From: Siderastrea radians
Lineage: Eukaryota; Cnidaria; Anthozoa; Scleractinia; Rhizangiidae
Assembly (NCBI GenBank): GCA_964017195.1
Contig: OZ024894.1
Span: 31,646,388-31,710,387, forward strand
DNA length: 64,000 nucleotides
Direction of reading: 5' to 3'
The translations under genes and the position numbers were made by a program. Under the pieces are notes generated by a model. It had not been told where the DNA came from. It saw only the letters and a program-made list of their open reading frames with translations, and made no database searches. Every line of letters begins with the position of its first letter. The first letter of the stretch is position 1. Positions 47,620 through 59,149 of the stretch are shown one piece after another.

Positions 47620-48440
47620 CTAAGCAGAGACCGTGAAGCAAGAAGAAGGAATGGTTCATAAGCCATCTCTCCAAAGGGACAGAAGTTTATCCCTCAAATC
47701 TTGAATGCTACCGAAGGTCGTTGAAAACAGGCGCCAAAATGCCAAAAGCACGTCGGGAAGGGAACTACTTTGCGCATGATCAATTCGTACCCAAACGAGA
47801 ACCCGCGGGAAAATGAAAATGCAAACGGCTTTTCGAATAATATAATTCGGTGATACATCCCAAAAATAGCAATATCAGTACTCTAAATGTAAAACAAATT
47901 TCCTCGATTGGCAAACTTGCGGTAAAGTCATTTTTTCGTCCAGTGCTAGATTTATTCTTTACTCAACATATTGAGTAAAATACACATTTTACTCAAAGAG
48001 CCAGTTTAACTCATTTTCAAAAATGCTTTTTTTGCCGTGTACTTGCGAAGAAACTTCATGAGGTTCTCCAGCTTTGTTTTGAAAACTATTATATGGCCAT
48101 GGGGTAAGTTTCTAAACATTTCCCTTAAAAGCGTTCTGGACTCCGAATTGGAGAGTATATCAGTTTAAACTGCCCGTATCTCGGAGTACCAGGAATGGAA
48201 AACCGCCAAATTTCCTTTCGAATCCGTTTGCGGAAACCCGAAGGAAAAACCTTGCTCGTTTCAGCCAACGGAAACGCGGTGGAAACATTTTAAACGTTTC
48301 AGCTAACGGAAACGCTGCGGAAACGCCGAACATTCTCACCATTCTTCTCTTACACGTTTCCCGTCGTAACCGATCTGCGGAAACGTAACCGAAATGTCAA
48401 CTGTCAGGTTTCCGTCAATTTTCCAAATTACAGAAACGCC
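47620..48440. other. Non-coding interval
   Basis: AT-rich, then a GGAAACG-rich block (48160-48435) with many GTTTCCG/CGGAAAC words in both orientations, as at 32450-32770. Confidence 0.45.
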
Positions 48441-48444
48441 TTAT

Positions 48445-49445
48445 TTCACCCTGTGATGGAGAAAACAATGACATGGAGAGGGCAGACAACGTGAAAAGTG
48501 GACTGGAATCTCCACCAGGTATTACAGGCACCCGGGTGGCAATTTGTAAAATCGATACTTCCAAAAGGTCAGCAGCCGCTGGAAATAATGACATTCCAGG
48601 TATTACTAGATACAACAACTTCTCTTTTGATGAAGATGACATGCAAGTATAGCAGGCATACGGTGTTGGCAAGGGTATAAAGATTGAACACTTTGATAGT
48701 AAACAGGAAGTTTCTGGTCTAGAAAGAGCATGCGCGTGGAGCCACAAAGTTACGAGGAAACAGCAAAAAAGGAACAAAAGAAAATCGAAAGATTGTAACA
48801 GTGATCTCCTAAACAAATATGCCAGTTTCGAACCATCATGTATTTTGACATTTAGCACACCTGACGACGCTGATGAGCATATGGATACTGAATGCCGCGT
48901 CATGCAACCCTACAATGAATGTTTGTATGACACTATACGAAGACAGTGGGCTGCTACAGCAACTTCTGTCAAGGGAAAGAGTCGGAAGATTAGTGCCAGT
49001 CAATACCATCCTGACTCTACAGTACAAGGGGAGGCTCACCAGGGATGGGCTCTTAGGAAGCAGAAAGCTGCTGGCAGAATCTCACCTGCCGTCAAGGAAT
49101 ACCTCACGCAGGTGTTTAAAATAATGAAGGTACCAAGGACGGGCACTCAAAAGCTAATGTCACAGAAGATCTGAAGATAAGGTTCGCCAGACCAGACTGG
49201 CTGTAGGTACAAATTATCAAAGGTTATTTTTCCCGACTGTTTGCATGGTAAAGAGGCCAGGAAAAAGATGAGGAAGACTCAAGTGATCAAGATGTGGCGC
49301 TTGCAAGGGAAGAATTGCTTCAGGACTCGATCGACAAAGCCCAGAAAGAAATCGGTCTTTAACATCCTCTTATATACGAAAGCATCAATCTCTCCCAACT
49401 TTTTGTGGACAACAGACGTGATCATACACAACGAAAGTTGAAGTA
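48445..49445 (+). pseudogene. Transposase-like family, C-terminal fragment (decayed copy 1)
   Basis: After an acceptor-like CCACCAG (48520) the frame reads RVAICKIDTSKRSAAAGNND, stops once, and continues with FDSKQEVSGLE. A C2H2-like stretch follows (C...TFSTPDDADEHMDTEC), then NECLYDTIRRQWAA and GWALRKQKAAGRISPAVKEY. A frameshift leads to DEEDSSDQDVALAREELLQD and a remnant ending NRRDHTQRKLK. The pattern (degenerate finger, GWAL, a VKEYL-type helix, acidic end) is the same as in the longer copy at 55518-59130. Frameshifts and stops make it a pseudogene. Confidence 0.6.
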
Positions 49446-49571
49446 ATGTACCCTGAAATCTATTCGATTTTTTGGGCGTGGACATTGATGAGCCAGGTAA
49501 TCGTGAGGTATCATTGAATGACGCTATTTTGAGCTAGTAAAATCCTGCCAGTCCCAATAAGCGATGTTTAA

Positions 49572-50969
49572 GTGATTGTTAAAGTTGTGAAACCCAGGGC
49601 TAGAATTGGACATGGAGGGATAATTCATTTCAGAATACCCAAAAATGTCTATTTTATAGAATCCCCTACTTCTTTTAGTCTTGGCTTATATATGGCAGAA
49701 GAGTCTTAGAAAATGGACTGAAATGAAGCTCTTCAAACAAAACATCACAAATAATAAAATAACCATATGGTTTTCTGAACCCTGTCCTTGTGCAGGCGGA
49801 AAAAAAATTCTTTCAGGGGGGTAGCCCTACCGACACGTGTAATGATGGGAAGTCCAATCAGAAGTCCAACTGGCTAACAACGGCGCCACCGCTCCTTTAC
49901 TGATTCATAATCATAATCATAATCATAATAATTATTTTTTACTATTACCATTATTATTTTGAATCACGTTACATGCCCACTGTAATACACAATTCGGTCA
50001 TTTGATTTAATTTGATTTGGGTACGTGGGACTGAAAGCATTTTGTCACGCAGTTGCCCGGTCTAGTTATCTTACGCAGCCAAAAATCGTATTTACTTGCC
50101 GCAGATCAGAAGCATGTATGATTATTTCAGTGGATTTTTTTGTTTCATAATCAATGGATTGAAAACTTGTATAAATTGTGTGCATGGCTTCTGATACTGG
50201 GGCTAATCTAGACCCAATTCTCACGCGTCCACTTCCAAAATGGCGGATAAACACTACAGATGATAGAAAAGTGATTGTTAAAGTTGTGAAACCCAGGGCT
50301 AGAATTGGACATGGAGGGATAATTCATTTCAGAATACCCAAAAATGTCTATTTTATAGAATCCCCTACTTCTTTTAGTCTTGGCTTATACATGGCAGAAG
50401 AGTCTTAGAAAATGGACTGAAATGAAGCTCTTCAAACAAAACATCACAAATAATAAAATAACCATATGGTTTTCTGAACCCTGTCCTTGTGCAGGCGGAA
50501 AAAAAATTCGTTCAGGGGGGTAGCCCTACCGACACGTGTAATGATGGGAAGTCCAATCAGAAGTCCAACTGCCTAACAACGGCGCCACCGCTCCTTTACT
50601 GATTCATAATCATAATCATAATCATAATAATTATTTTTTACTATTACCATTATTATTTTGAATCACGTTACATGCCCACTGTAATACACAATTCGGTCAT
50701 TTGATTTGATTTGATTTGGGTACGTGGGACTGAAAACATTTTGTCACGCAGTTGCCCGGTCTAGTTATCTTACGCAGCCAAAAATCGTATTTACTTGCCG
50801 CAGATCAGAAGCATGTATGATTATTTCAGTGGATTTTTTTGTTTCATAATCAATGGATTGAAAACTTGTATAAATTGTGTGCATGGCTTCTGATACTGGG
50901 GTTAATCTAGACCCAATTCTCACGCGTCCACTTCCAAAATGGCGGATAAACACTACAGATGATAGAAAA
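49572..50969. repeat. 699-bp recent tandem duplication within repeat X copy 2
   Basis: 49572-50270 and 50271-50969 are nearly identical over their whole length, with a handful of substitutions. Both contain the repeat-X block GTAGCCCTACCGACACGTGT, an AATCAT microsatellite and the minus-strand 62-codon frame (positions 50254-50066 and 50953-50765). Confidence 0.95.
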
Positions 50970-51062
50970 AGTTCGGAGTTGTCTTCTATGTCATGAAATC
51001 CACTCTAAGGACGTGCGTTGTACTTCTGAGAAAACCTGCGTATCATACAAACTTTCTACACC

Positions 51063-51071
51063 GAGTGTGTC
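51063..51071 (+). repeat. Left 9-bp target-site duplication GAGTGTGTC
   Basis: Identical to 54929-54937. The unoccupied version in repeat X copy 1 (31271-31279, read on the other strand) differs at two positions. Confidence 0.9.
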
Positions 51072-51979
51072 CTCTCTCCTCCGCAGAGGCTCCTGTTAGT
51101 AAACCCCAGAGAAAGAAACGGGAGCGGAAGCGCTGGAGAGAGTAAACGGGAGCGCGGGGAACGATGGGAAGAGGGAAACGGCGGGAGCCTCTGCCAGATA
51201 ATGTTTTCAAAATGGTGCCCGATTTCCGAGGGAGGCTGGGGCTAGTCATATCCTTCATAAATACTGAACAAGATGGCGGAACATTCACTACAACAACAGC
51301 AGGAAGTTTTCTCTCTTTCCGCGTGACCGTTTCAATAAACGAAAGAAAGCAGTAAAGTAGTATGTTTTAAATGTTTTGAAGACGACGGCTTGGTCAATTT
51401 TTTTGCCGAGGCAGTTGAAATAAGTCAGCATTTTCGTACGTGGGGAGAGCAAGATAGTTTTCCAGAATCGCTACGGTGAGGAAACGGCGAGCGTCCTCGA
51501 GCGATTAAGCGGACTAAGATTGCAAACGGTTAGTATGTTTTTTTTGTTGTTGTTCAGTTGTCAGGAAAACATCAACAAACTGAGACAATATAATTTCCAT
51601 TGATTGAAAGTTAAAATTATACTACACATTTGTGTTATAAATCGCCCAGTGACAATTACCATGAAATATAGCTTGAACAAGATTAATTCAATAAGTTCTA
51701 TGGGACTACAATAACTATTTTTTGCTTTTGTAAGTCTGTAGTATTGGGAGGTGTAAAATTATTTGTGATGTTGGCGTGACCATCATATCTAGTTGTCTGC
51801 ATGGCAAAAGTTGAGTGTTGTTTGTTTTGTGCATTAATTGTCTAAAAATGTGTTCACTGTGGATAATAAAATTTGTTTAGCTGCTAAATGATAATGAAAG
51901 ACAAAACATTCTGCATAATCTGAAGCAACCTGATTGCCAATACCAGTTACTTTTCATTAGCTCTGAATGTTTTTACAGA

Positions 51980-52213
51980 CAGTTTCCAAAGATGTCTGGA
52001 CACTCTGAGAGAGGAAAAATGACTCAAAATGGTTGTTGTTATCTAGATGAGGCACATTGTATGGACACCTGGAGCAAGGACTTCAGACCTTCCTATCAGC
52101 AATTAGATATTTTGAGAAAGTATGGCTTGCCAATTGTCTCACTTATTGGTACAGCAACAAAACAGACATTGCAGACAATCAGTACAGCACTTCAGATGAA
52201 AACCGCAAAGTAG
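51980..52213 (+). pseudogene. RecQ-like DEAH-box helicase fragment
   Basis: The frame contains YLDEAHCMDTWSKDFRPSY, matching RecQ motif II and the following segment (DEAHC.S.WG.DFRP.Y), then PIVSLIGTATKQTLQTI, matching motif III (P..ALTATA). The upstream Walker A motif and downstream motifs IV-VI were not found, so it is a fragment. A candidate upstream coding patch (DDGLVNFFAEAVEISQHFRT) lies at about 51380-51477 with a GTGAGG donor. The G of GTATK replaces a usually conserved T or A. It lies within the 51072-54928 element. Confidence 0.65.
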
Positions 52214-52744
52214 TGAGATTGCCCTGCTGCAGAAACAACCTGTCAGTTTTTTTGAAAGTTTTCCAGTCTTGTTTCATTTACTATTGATATTAAAATGTTC
52301 TTGTTGTAGTCTACTTGTTTATTCGTTGCTCTGAGGTTCTCACATTTGCAACCTGTCACAGCTAATGTTATTAAAAACTTGAAAACTTGGAACTTGGCCA
52401 TACCAAAAGAAAGTACTATAACTGAAGAGAATCTGTATGTTGATATTGCAGCAAAGAACTGTACAGAGATATCAAAGCCACAAAACACTTGTACTTGGAT
52501 CACTGTAACAAAAATTTGTAAAGATATTTAACAAAAGACAGTTGACTTAAGCCTTGATGCAAGATGTAGACTGTCACATAGTGGACAGAATTATCAATAT
52601 CCAAATTCTCCTTACTGGAGTCATCATTTCCCTCATGACTTCCTCATTTACTATTTTTATTATTATTTATTATTTAAATAGCAGTGGTCATCCACCTGGT
52701 GGGACAACATACAAATTCTCCTTACTGTTCTGTGGCATTTTATA

Positions 52745-53099
52745 CAGTTGACTCCCGGTAACTGCAACCCTTGGTAACTCAAAGCTCGCGCTAACTAGAA
52801 CCAAAATTGATTTTGCCGGGATTTGCTCTATACATTTAAAACATTCTCCATAACCGACTGAATTTATTTTGAGTCAATTTTTAAAATTGAGCAGCATGGT
52901 AGTTTTGAAGTGTCTGGTTGTTCTTTGTGTCAATTTCTCTAGTTTCCTCGTGTTTTGGTACACAACATGTGTCAGTTCTTCCTGTGAGAAAACATGTGAT
53001 AAGTGGTGTCCACAGGAATCTCATCCCCCGTTAACTCAAACTCCCTATGACTCGAACCATTGTTGATTTCCCTTGAAGTTTCTTATGGGGAGTCAACTG
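52745..53099. mobile_element. pogo/Tigger-like MITE nested in the helicase-bearing element
   Basis: TA target on both sides (52743-52744, 53100-53101). Inverted ends CAGTTGACTCCC / GGGGAGTCAACTG, beginning CAG as pogo-type elements do. Inside lie 'AACTCGAACC'-style repeats typical of these MITEs. Confidence 0.8.
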
Positions 53100-54449
53100 T
53101 ATTGCAATAGCTAGAAGCTGGTACTCTAACAAAACAAACAATTCAAGTTGAACAATCATGACCTCCCCACTATGAGAAACTCAATAAAGATCCTTTATAT
53201 TGCACCCTACATGCTCACAAAACAGCACTAGTCATTTTCGCTTAATTTTATGCAAGTCTCAAACTTTTCCCTCCTACGCGTACATTGGCTGTGGTTGCAT
53301 TAGAGAGTTCACATTGCTGGTGTTCACATCAAATGTTTTTTACTGTTTTGTTATTTGTGCCTGTTATTTACAAATTTTCCTTACTAGTAAAACCAATTGG
53401 GATAAGTTGTTGGATTATTTCTTTAATTTGCTTGGCCTTCAATCTTGAGAAACTGCATGGTGATGCTGGTCACTATTGGGACTAATAGGTTAAACACTCT
53501 AGAGAGTGAACGGTTTAATAAACAGACACTTTCTTATGGATGATCAGTTGGGTGTCAGACCCAAGAATTATTATCAAGCTGGACCTTAAATTACACTGCG
53601 GCCATACTGGCCAGGAACCGCAGATTAACCCTGCAAAGCCTCGCTTTGAACAGTTACAAAAAAGAGGTCAGGTGTGGGATTTTTTTTGACCCTAGGAAAT
53701 TAACATGGCAACGCATGACAAAGCCCTATTAGCACTGGTTACACCTACACATGTAGGAAGATCTCATCTCACCCTGAGAATTTGCACTCTTGTTCCCTCT
53801 AAAAAAACTACCGGTATAGCCAATAGGGGGACACAATTACTGGTGACCCAGTAGTTTACATTTTCACCCACAAATAAGGACAGGAACAAATATCTGCTCA
53901 CGTTTTGGCTAAGTATGTGGGAATATTTCAAAATCTTGAACTCGCTTAGCCTCTCATGGCTTCAGTACATCTCACAGTTTTCCTATCTTAACCCTTTCAC
54001 TTTCAGAGTTAAAAAAGGAGACTTGTGATTAAGGTGGTTCTTTTATATTTTGACAAAATCCTAAAATTATAATTAACTCCTAAATAACAGAGAAGATGCC
54101 AGTATCTACAATGAATGACTGACATTTTATAAAAGCATATAAACACAATGATAAGTCGACATGAAAGTTGGTTTGAAAGAGCAAACGCTTTAATTGTTGT
54201 GAAAGCACGCTCAAGTTATAAATAATCATGTACATAGCTTAAGTTAAATCTCAGGCAATTTCTCACCTTCCACACAAAGTAGTGGAACTGGCCTCTTACA
54301 AAGCTTCTAAATTAATTTAGATCAGAACTTAACCAGTTAAAACAAAGACAACAAAGTCTTTTGTCTACTGTGCGACTGGACATCATATCCTTCAGCTGAT
54401 CTTTGGTGCCTCTTTCGAGCTCTTCAGTTCTGTTTGGTTCGTTCGAAGA

Positions 54450-54770
54450 CTGAATTCAGCCCAACGAATGCTTTCCTGTGGGCCCACTGGCTCCATTCTT
54501 AACTGGGGTACTAGTAAGTGGCTGGCAACCAGTATCATCTTCGATGTTGACGTTTGTAAGAGGGAGAAATACAGGGTATGTTAGACAGACAACTAAATCC
54601 AAAATGGCGGACAATCACGAAAAAGCACGAATGGTCAAAACTCCATCAAAAAGGATCGAATCTTCATCAAATTGCATGCACTAACCTTCTATACTCAGAT
54701 CTTTGAAAGGGCGTTCAAAACCGTCCAAATCGTCGTCTGGTTTAGCCAAAACCACAGAACCGCAAATCCT
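54450..54770 (-). other. Weak two-exon candidate at the right end of the element
   Basis: Minus strand: about 54765-54693 reads VLAKPDDDLDGFERPFKDLS and ends at a possible GTTAGT donor. About 54590-54450 reads NVNIEDDTGCQPLTSTPVKN and stops. Acidic and protein-like, family unknown. Confidence 0.2.
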
Positions 54771-54928
54771 GCCAGAGAACCGCACAAAATCTGGCAGAGG
54801 CCTCCTTTCTTTCTTTCTCCTTCCCAGCGTTCCCCGCGCGCTTTAAGTTTTCCTCTTCCCAGCCTCCGCGCGCCGCGGGTATATTTTTCCCAAGGCGCGA
54901 CTGTAGAGGGCCTCTGCGGAGGAGAGAG

Positions 54929-54937
54929 GAGTGTGTC
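54929..54937 (+). repeat. Right 9-bp target-site duplication GAGTGTGTC
   Basis: Immediately follows the right inverted repeat and is identical to the left copy. Confidence 0.9.
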
Positions 54938-55213
54938 CGATTATTTGCATCCAGCTATGAGTATATTCCTGCTGAAACACTCGACAGAAGACTGCACTGC
55001 CAAAGAGCGGTTCGAGAACATTTTCCTATTAACTAGGATGATGGTTGGAACATGGACTCGTCTGCAAACCAATACAGAATCATCAGGCAATGAGGTCGTT
55101 TCATCGGGCAATGTGATTTGATGGCAGGGTGGTTTTATTCGCACAAATATATGGTTTTTTTGGAATACCTTGGAGAAATTACTTTCCTCTAGGCCAAGGC
55201 ACCTTCGATGCAA
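54938..55213 (-). repeat. Repeat X copy 2, distal half
   Basis: On the minus strand this matches 31000-31270. It shares the open-frame words PDDSVLVCRRVHVPTIIL and QSSVECFSRN. The proximal half is 51062 down to about 49750. Together they restore the order found in copy 1. Confidence 0.75.
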
Positions 55214-55517
55214 GCCCTTTTTTTTAGCTGGTGTAGACCATGAAAAAATAGAGCTGTATACTTTTTCTGTACCACTTTACAGAAGTTCAACGAAGTTTTG
55301 TTGGACATTCCGAAGTGATCCACTCAGTCAAACGTTGCTTGGCAAGTTGTACCCACTGTACTGTCAACAGCCACGTGCGTCTATTTTTGGACCGTGGGCA
55401 GATCCATATCGTATTCCTCGTCGAAACTGCGATTACTGTTGCTTAGTTATCAATACCGTTATCAAAGTAAATAAGTTTCCACGACAAAGCTAAGGTATTT
55501 TATTTTTTGGAGTCATT

Positions 55518-58500
55518 ATGGCGTGCTGTGGCTTTTCTGATTTATTTGGTGGAGAGTGCGGGGCAATCAGGGACAACCAAACAAACAATAAATGTGTGAC
55601 ATTACGCGAATGTCAGAAGGATGTCTGTAATCACTTGGCTGCTTACAGAGTCAGCGATGATTCCGAAGTTGATACTGAATTGAAGCTACTACTTGCAAGG
55701 GCAGGTAATGTGCGAGACTCAATATCTTCCGTAAGATTTGTTTTAAGTGAATATATTATAAATTCCGATGACGTCATGATCAGCAGTGGAAAAGAAAAAC
55801 AACTTTTTTTTTGTTTTTAAACAGGTATATTTACAGTTGAAGAATCTCACGTGGCAATATCTATATGCTCTCTTCATCGCAAATTGTTTGGCATACGCTG
55901 GCGTTCTTCTAGGTCTACTTGTACCATTGCAGAGGAAATAGCTGCCCATAAATCGTCCTCAGCGAAAGGACGTGCAATTTGAAGAGTACCCAATCCGAAT
56001 ACGTGTTCCTCAGAACAAATAAACTTATTCCGGTTGGCTCACGTAAGTGAAATAACCCTGAATTTTTTTTCTTTTTTTAGTGCGGCTCTTTTTCACAAAA
56101 AGGCTTTATTGGAGAGGTTTATTATAAAAGCCTTCACAAAGACTAATACCCTCCTTTTTTAACCACACGTTAACTAACGTTTCGAAAACGCCTGTTTCCA
56201 ATTCTCAGTCCACAGAAAACTCCTTTTACTGGCGTTCTCACTATTTTGATTTGTATGGTAAGTCATAGTGCACATATCCTTTTTAGAAATTTGCAAGCGA
56301 TGTAAGGAGCACCTGTCAAGAATGATCATTGATGCAGGAGTTCCAGGCCTTTCGGTCCAGCAGGAAACACGTGTGCAACCGATTGTGACAGAGGAACCTA
56401 CTGAAACAATTTAAGAGGCCTTGAAATTGGAGGCATGTTTTCCAATCTTTTTATTTGTACCATTTTCATATAAAATACGTTTAATTGTCATATGCGTATT
56501 AATGAACCGCAAAACTTATTTAAAATCACAGTTCGAAGTGAATTCGCCTTTTTTGCAGTTCTAATTCATTGCATTACGAGTTCCGCGCATGGGAGGGGCA
56601 AAGCTAAAACCCAGCAATGATTTCTCTTGTAGATGCAAGCACTTGAAGAGGGGTCAAGTTCGTCTTCAGATGAGTTAACAAAGAAAGCCAGCCGCATGAG
56701 TCTTGCAGACAAAAGCTATTTACTTTCCCCTGAAACCTGTAGTACTGTCATCATCCAGTGAAGGCCAAGGTGAGGCATCTACAGATGTTAACCGTCAGCG
56801 TCAAAAGGTGAACATTTTTCTGAAGCAATGTGGCAGGAATGGGACAAAACTAGTGAAAGAACGCGGCAACGGTATCTGCAGAAAACGTCTGAAATTGTTA
56901 CGCCAGTCCTCAAGGTAGTTTCTCCCGAAAATGCTGTTGAATTTGTAGAAAGCGTTGCATACTTCCAACACTGTTAATAACATGCTTGGGGTTAGCCAAA
57001 CGTCTCTTCCTTTGGAAGCAGCATACCTTGAGGTTCTCGCGGAAGCATACAAAACGGCAAGTAATTGGGATACTCGCCGGCAGGTGTTGTCCCTTGTGGC
57101 TGGCGTAGCAAGCTTTAACTCCATTTCACAGTACATACCAGGTCTTACACAGTATCGCTTTTCTATGGGCAAACTGCACGGTCTTCAGCATGGGCCGGGT
57201 GCCCAGTCCAAAGTAATCCTCGCTTTAGAGTAGAGCGATAACAGCTTGATCATTTTCTCTCTTTTATCACAAGTCCTCACTTTTTCTGGTAATTTTTGAA
57301 CTGAGAGAAGTGATAAAAAATGTAAAAAAACAATGCAAATCTGTCGCATACAAAAACATTGCAATTGCAAGAGTATCAAACCGCGCACACTTTCTAAAGG
57401 CCGATTTACTCGGTACGATTTTGTCGCACGCGAAATGCCTACGCCATGCCTACTACATGAATCTTGTCGTGTAAATTAAACCTACAACACCCTTACGACA
57501 GTCGCACGCAACACGAAAAATGTCGTAGGATTTTAAAACATGTTTTAAAACGCTGCGACAGTCGTAGCCACAATCAAAATGTTAGAATGACGAGTTGCAT
57601 ACGATCTTTGCCTGACGCAAGCAGCGCGCGCTACAAAAGTCGCATACGACAATCGTAAGCAAAACTCGTACTGTGTAAATCGGCCTTAACAACATTCAAG
57701 GCATGCGTCAGCCTCAAAGCGATTGAAATCTGATCTCAAAGAGTCATACGGTTTACTTATCCACACCCTAGAACATAGGGCGACCAGCAAACGTCTGCTT
57801 GCTGGGTAAGGATTGAGTGGCTAACAGTTGCATTCTTTCGAACACTAGGTGCATGTCGATGGCCATTCTCGTGTCCCAGACCATTGTACAGAGTTTGCGC
57901 TAAGTGACAAATCAGATAAAGACTTCAAGATGGAGTGCAACCACACACAGTGACGCATGCCATCAATGTGAAGCCCTTGATGTTACACTAAAAGGTATCA
58001 AGGAAGCTGTCCATGTCGCTGAATTTGACTCAGACGAGGACCGCGAGGAGACTTTATACTTGTATCAGACCGCTAAACAGGCAATACAAGCCTGGAAATG
58101 CCATCAGTTGCGATCGGTCCGTCAGGATCAAGCACGTGTCGATGTTCTAAAAGAGCTGAATGAAGAAAGCGTACTGATCATCAGTGACGGGGCCATGAAT
58201 TTATCCCTCAGATGTACAGTGAATCCCAACAAGACTGGTTCAAGAAAAGAGGGATTTAAATTTTGCAGTTAGATTATAGTGTCTTTTGTTTGTTTAATAG
58301 ATGTGCGCCCCCTTTCTTTCCAGGCTTTTCCTCCCAACACCTGCATTTAAGCTTTCTCCTTTTGCTTATCCGAGGCGGCGTTGCGTCAAAGTATGTTTTG
58401 TACTATATGACGATGTGTGTGGTTACGCCCGAGACGTGGGTGACCTAGGAAAAAGAAAAAAAAAACACTGGCGAATTCTAAACCTTTTTTTATGTTTGAC

Positions 58501-59130
58501 AACAGTCGGGACTACTCAAAGCTGGCTGAAAGTTCCCTTTTCTGCAGGCGACTTTCAAGGGGTGAGGCAGAGGGTGATCTCTGAATGTGCAGCCGAAACT
58601 ACAGAAGTGGAACAGGAAGATCCCGAAGAGGGGGAGTCTCTCCAAACTGCCGTTTTCTTGTGCCCACAAGAAGGATTTGTTCGTGTCTTTCAGCGACTGT
58701 CTTCGCTTGAAAGACACCTTTCTTTAGACGCCTGCACCAAAACTCTGGAAAGGCAAACGCTTGCAGACACTGCTAAAGTGCAGTATGCTTCCCTCCTGCA
58801 AGAGGGGGCGGGATCTATCCCAACGTTTATCCAAACATCACCAAACACAGACGGTGTCACTTTGAAGTCTTCACTCCAAGAAGGCTGGGCCTTAATGAGT
58901 ACCAAGAAAATTTATTGACTCAATGATAAACAGAAAGAATACTTAGAGGCCATGTTTGACATTGGTCAGAGTACAGGACGAAAAATGGATCCCGACGTTG
59001 TAGCTCAAACGATAAGGCGCGCAAGGAATGTCAATGGACAAAAAAACTTTTTACGAGTTCTGAATTTCTTTCCGCACAGCAGGTGTCGTCCTTCTTTTCC
59101 CGCCTGCTGCCAAAATACACCATAATTTGG
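55518..59130 (+). pseudogene. Transposase-like cnidarian gene family member, decayed (copy 2)
   Basis: Exon-like blocks in one orientation: 55518-55704 (starts MACCGFSDLFGGEC, donor GTAATG); 55825-56042 (ICSLHRKLFGIRWR, frameshift, LIPVGS, donor GTAAGT); 56287-56437 (ICKRCKEHLSRM, in-frame TAA at 56412); 56634-57276 (MWQEWDKTSERTRQRY, WDTRRQVLSLVAG, then a frameshift to a QLDHFLSFIT block with a stop); 57850-58262 (DHC...C.H...CHQC zinc ligands, ARVDVLKELN, a frameshifted QQDWFKKRG block); 58500-59130 (broken C2H2-like finger, GWAL, DKQKEYLEAMFDIGQSTGRK, final frameshift). I recall this layout from a large cnidarian repeat family. The acidic position after LLII and the zinc ligands suggest a DDE-type transposase, by inference only. 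At least four frameshifts or stops disable it; no restored sequence is given. A MITE sits at 57398-57686. Confidence 0.65.
57398..57686. mobile_element. MITE with TAA target (Harbinger-like)
   Basis: Perfect 12-bp inverted ends AGGCCGATTTAC / GTAAATCGGCCT, similarity continuing inward (GGTACGA/GTACGAG). TAA on both sides (57395-57397, 57687-57689). A 3-bp TWA duplication is typical of PIF/Harbinger elements. It interrupts the transposase-like pseudogene. Confidence 0.85.
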
Positions 59131-59149
59131 CGTCAGATGAAGATGTTTT

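Larger units (their letters stand above)
51072..54928. mobile_element. 3,857-bp TIR transposon carrying a RecQ-like helicase fragment
   Basis: Termini CTCTCTCCTCCGCAGAGGC (51072-51090) and its exact complement (54910-54928) are 19 bp and perfect. Similarity continues imperfectly for about 130 bp, both ends sharing GCGGGGAACGNTGGGAAG and GCCTCTGCCAGAT. A 9-bp duplication flanks it. Repeat X is interrupted here but continuous at 31271. A 9-bp duplication is typical of Mutator/Rehavkus-type elements. The only recognisable cargo is a DEAH-box RecQ-like piece at 51980-52213; no transposase was seen. The 3' part (53100-54900) is AT-rich without genes. The element may be a gene-capturing (Pack-type) non-autonomous copy, or the remains of an element that normally encodes a helicase. 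Confidence 0.85.

Noticed and set aside
48415..48903. 162-codon minus-strand frame
   Set aside because: Antisense shadow of the transposase-like fragment, whose plus-strand family sentences are clear.
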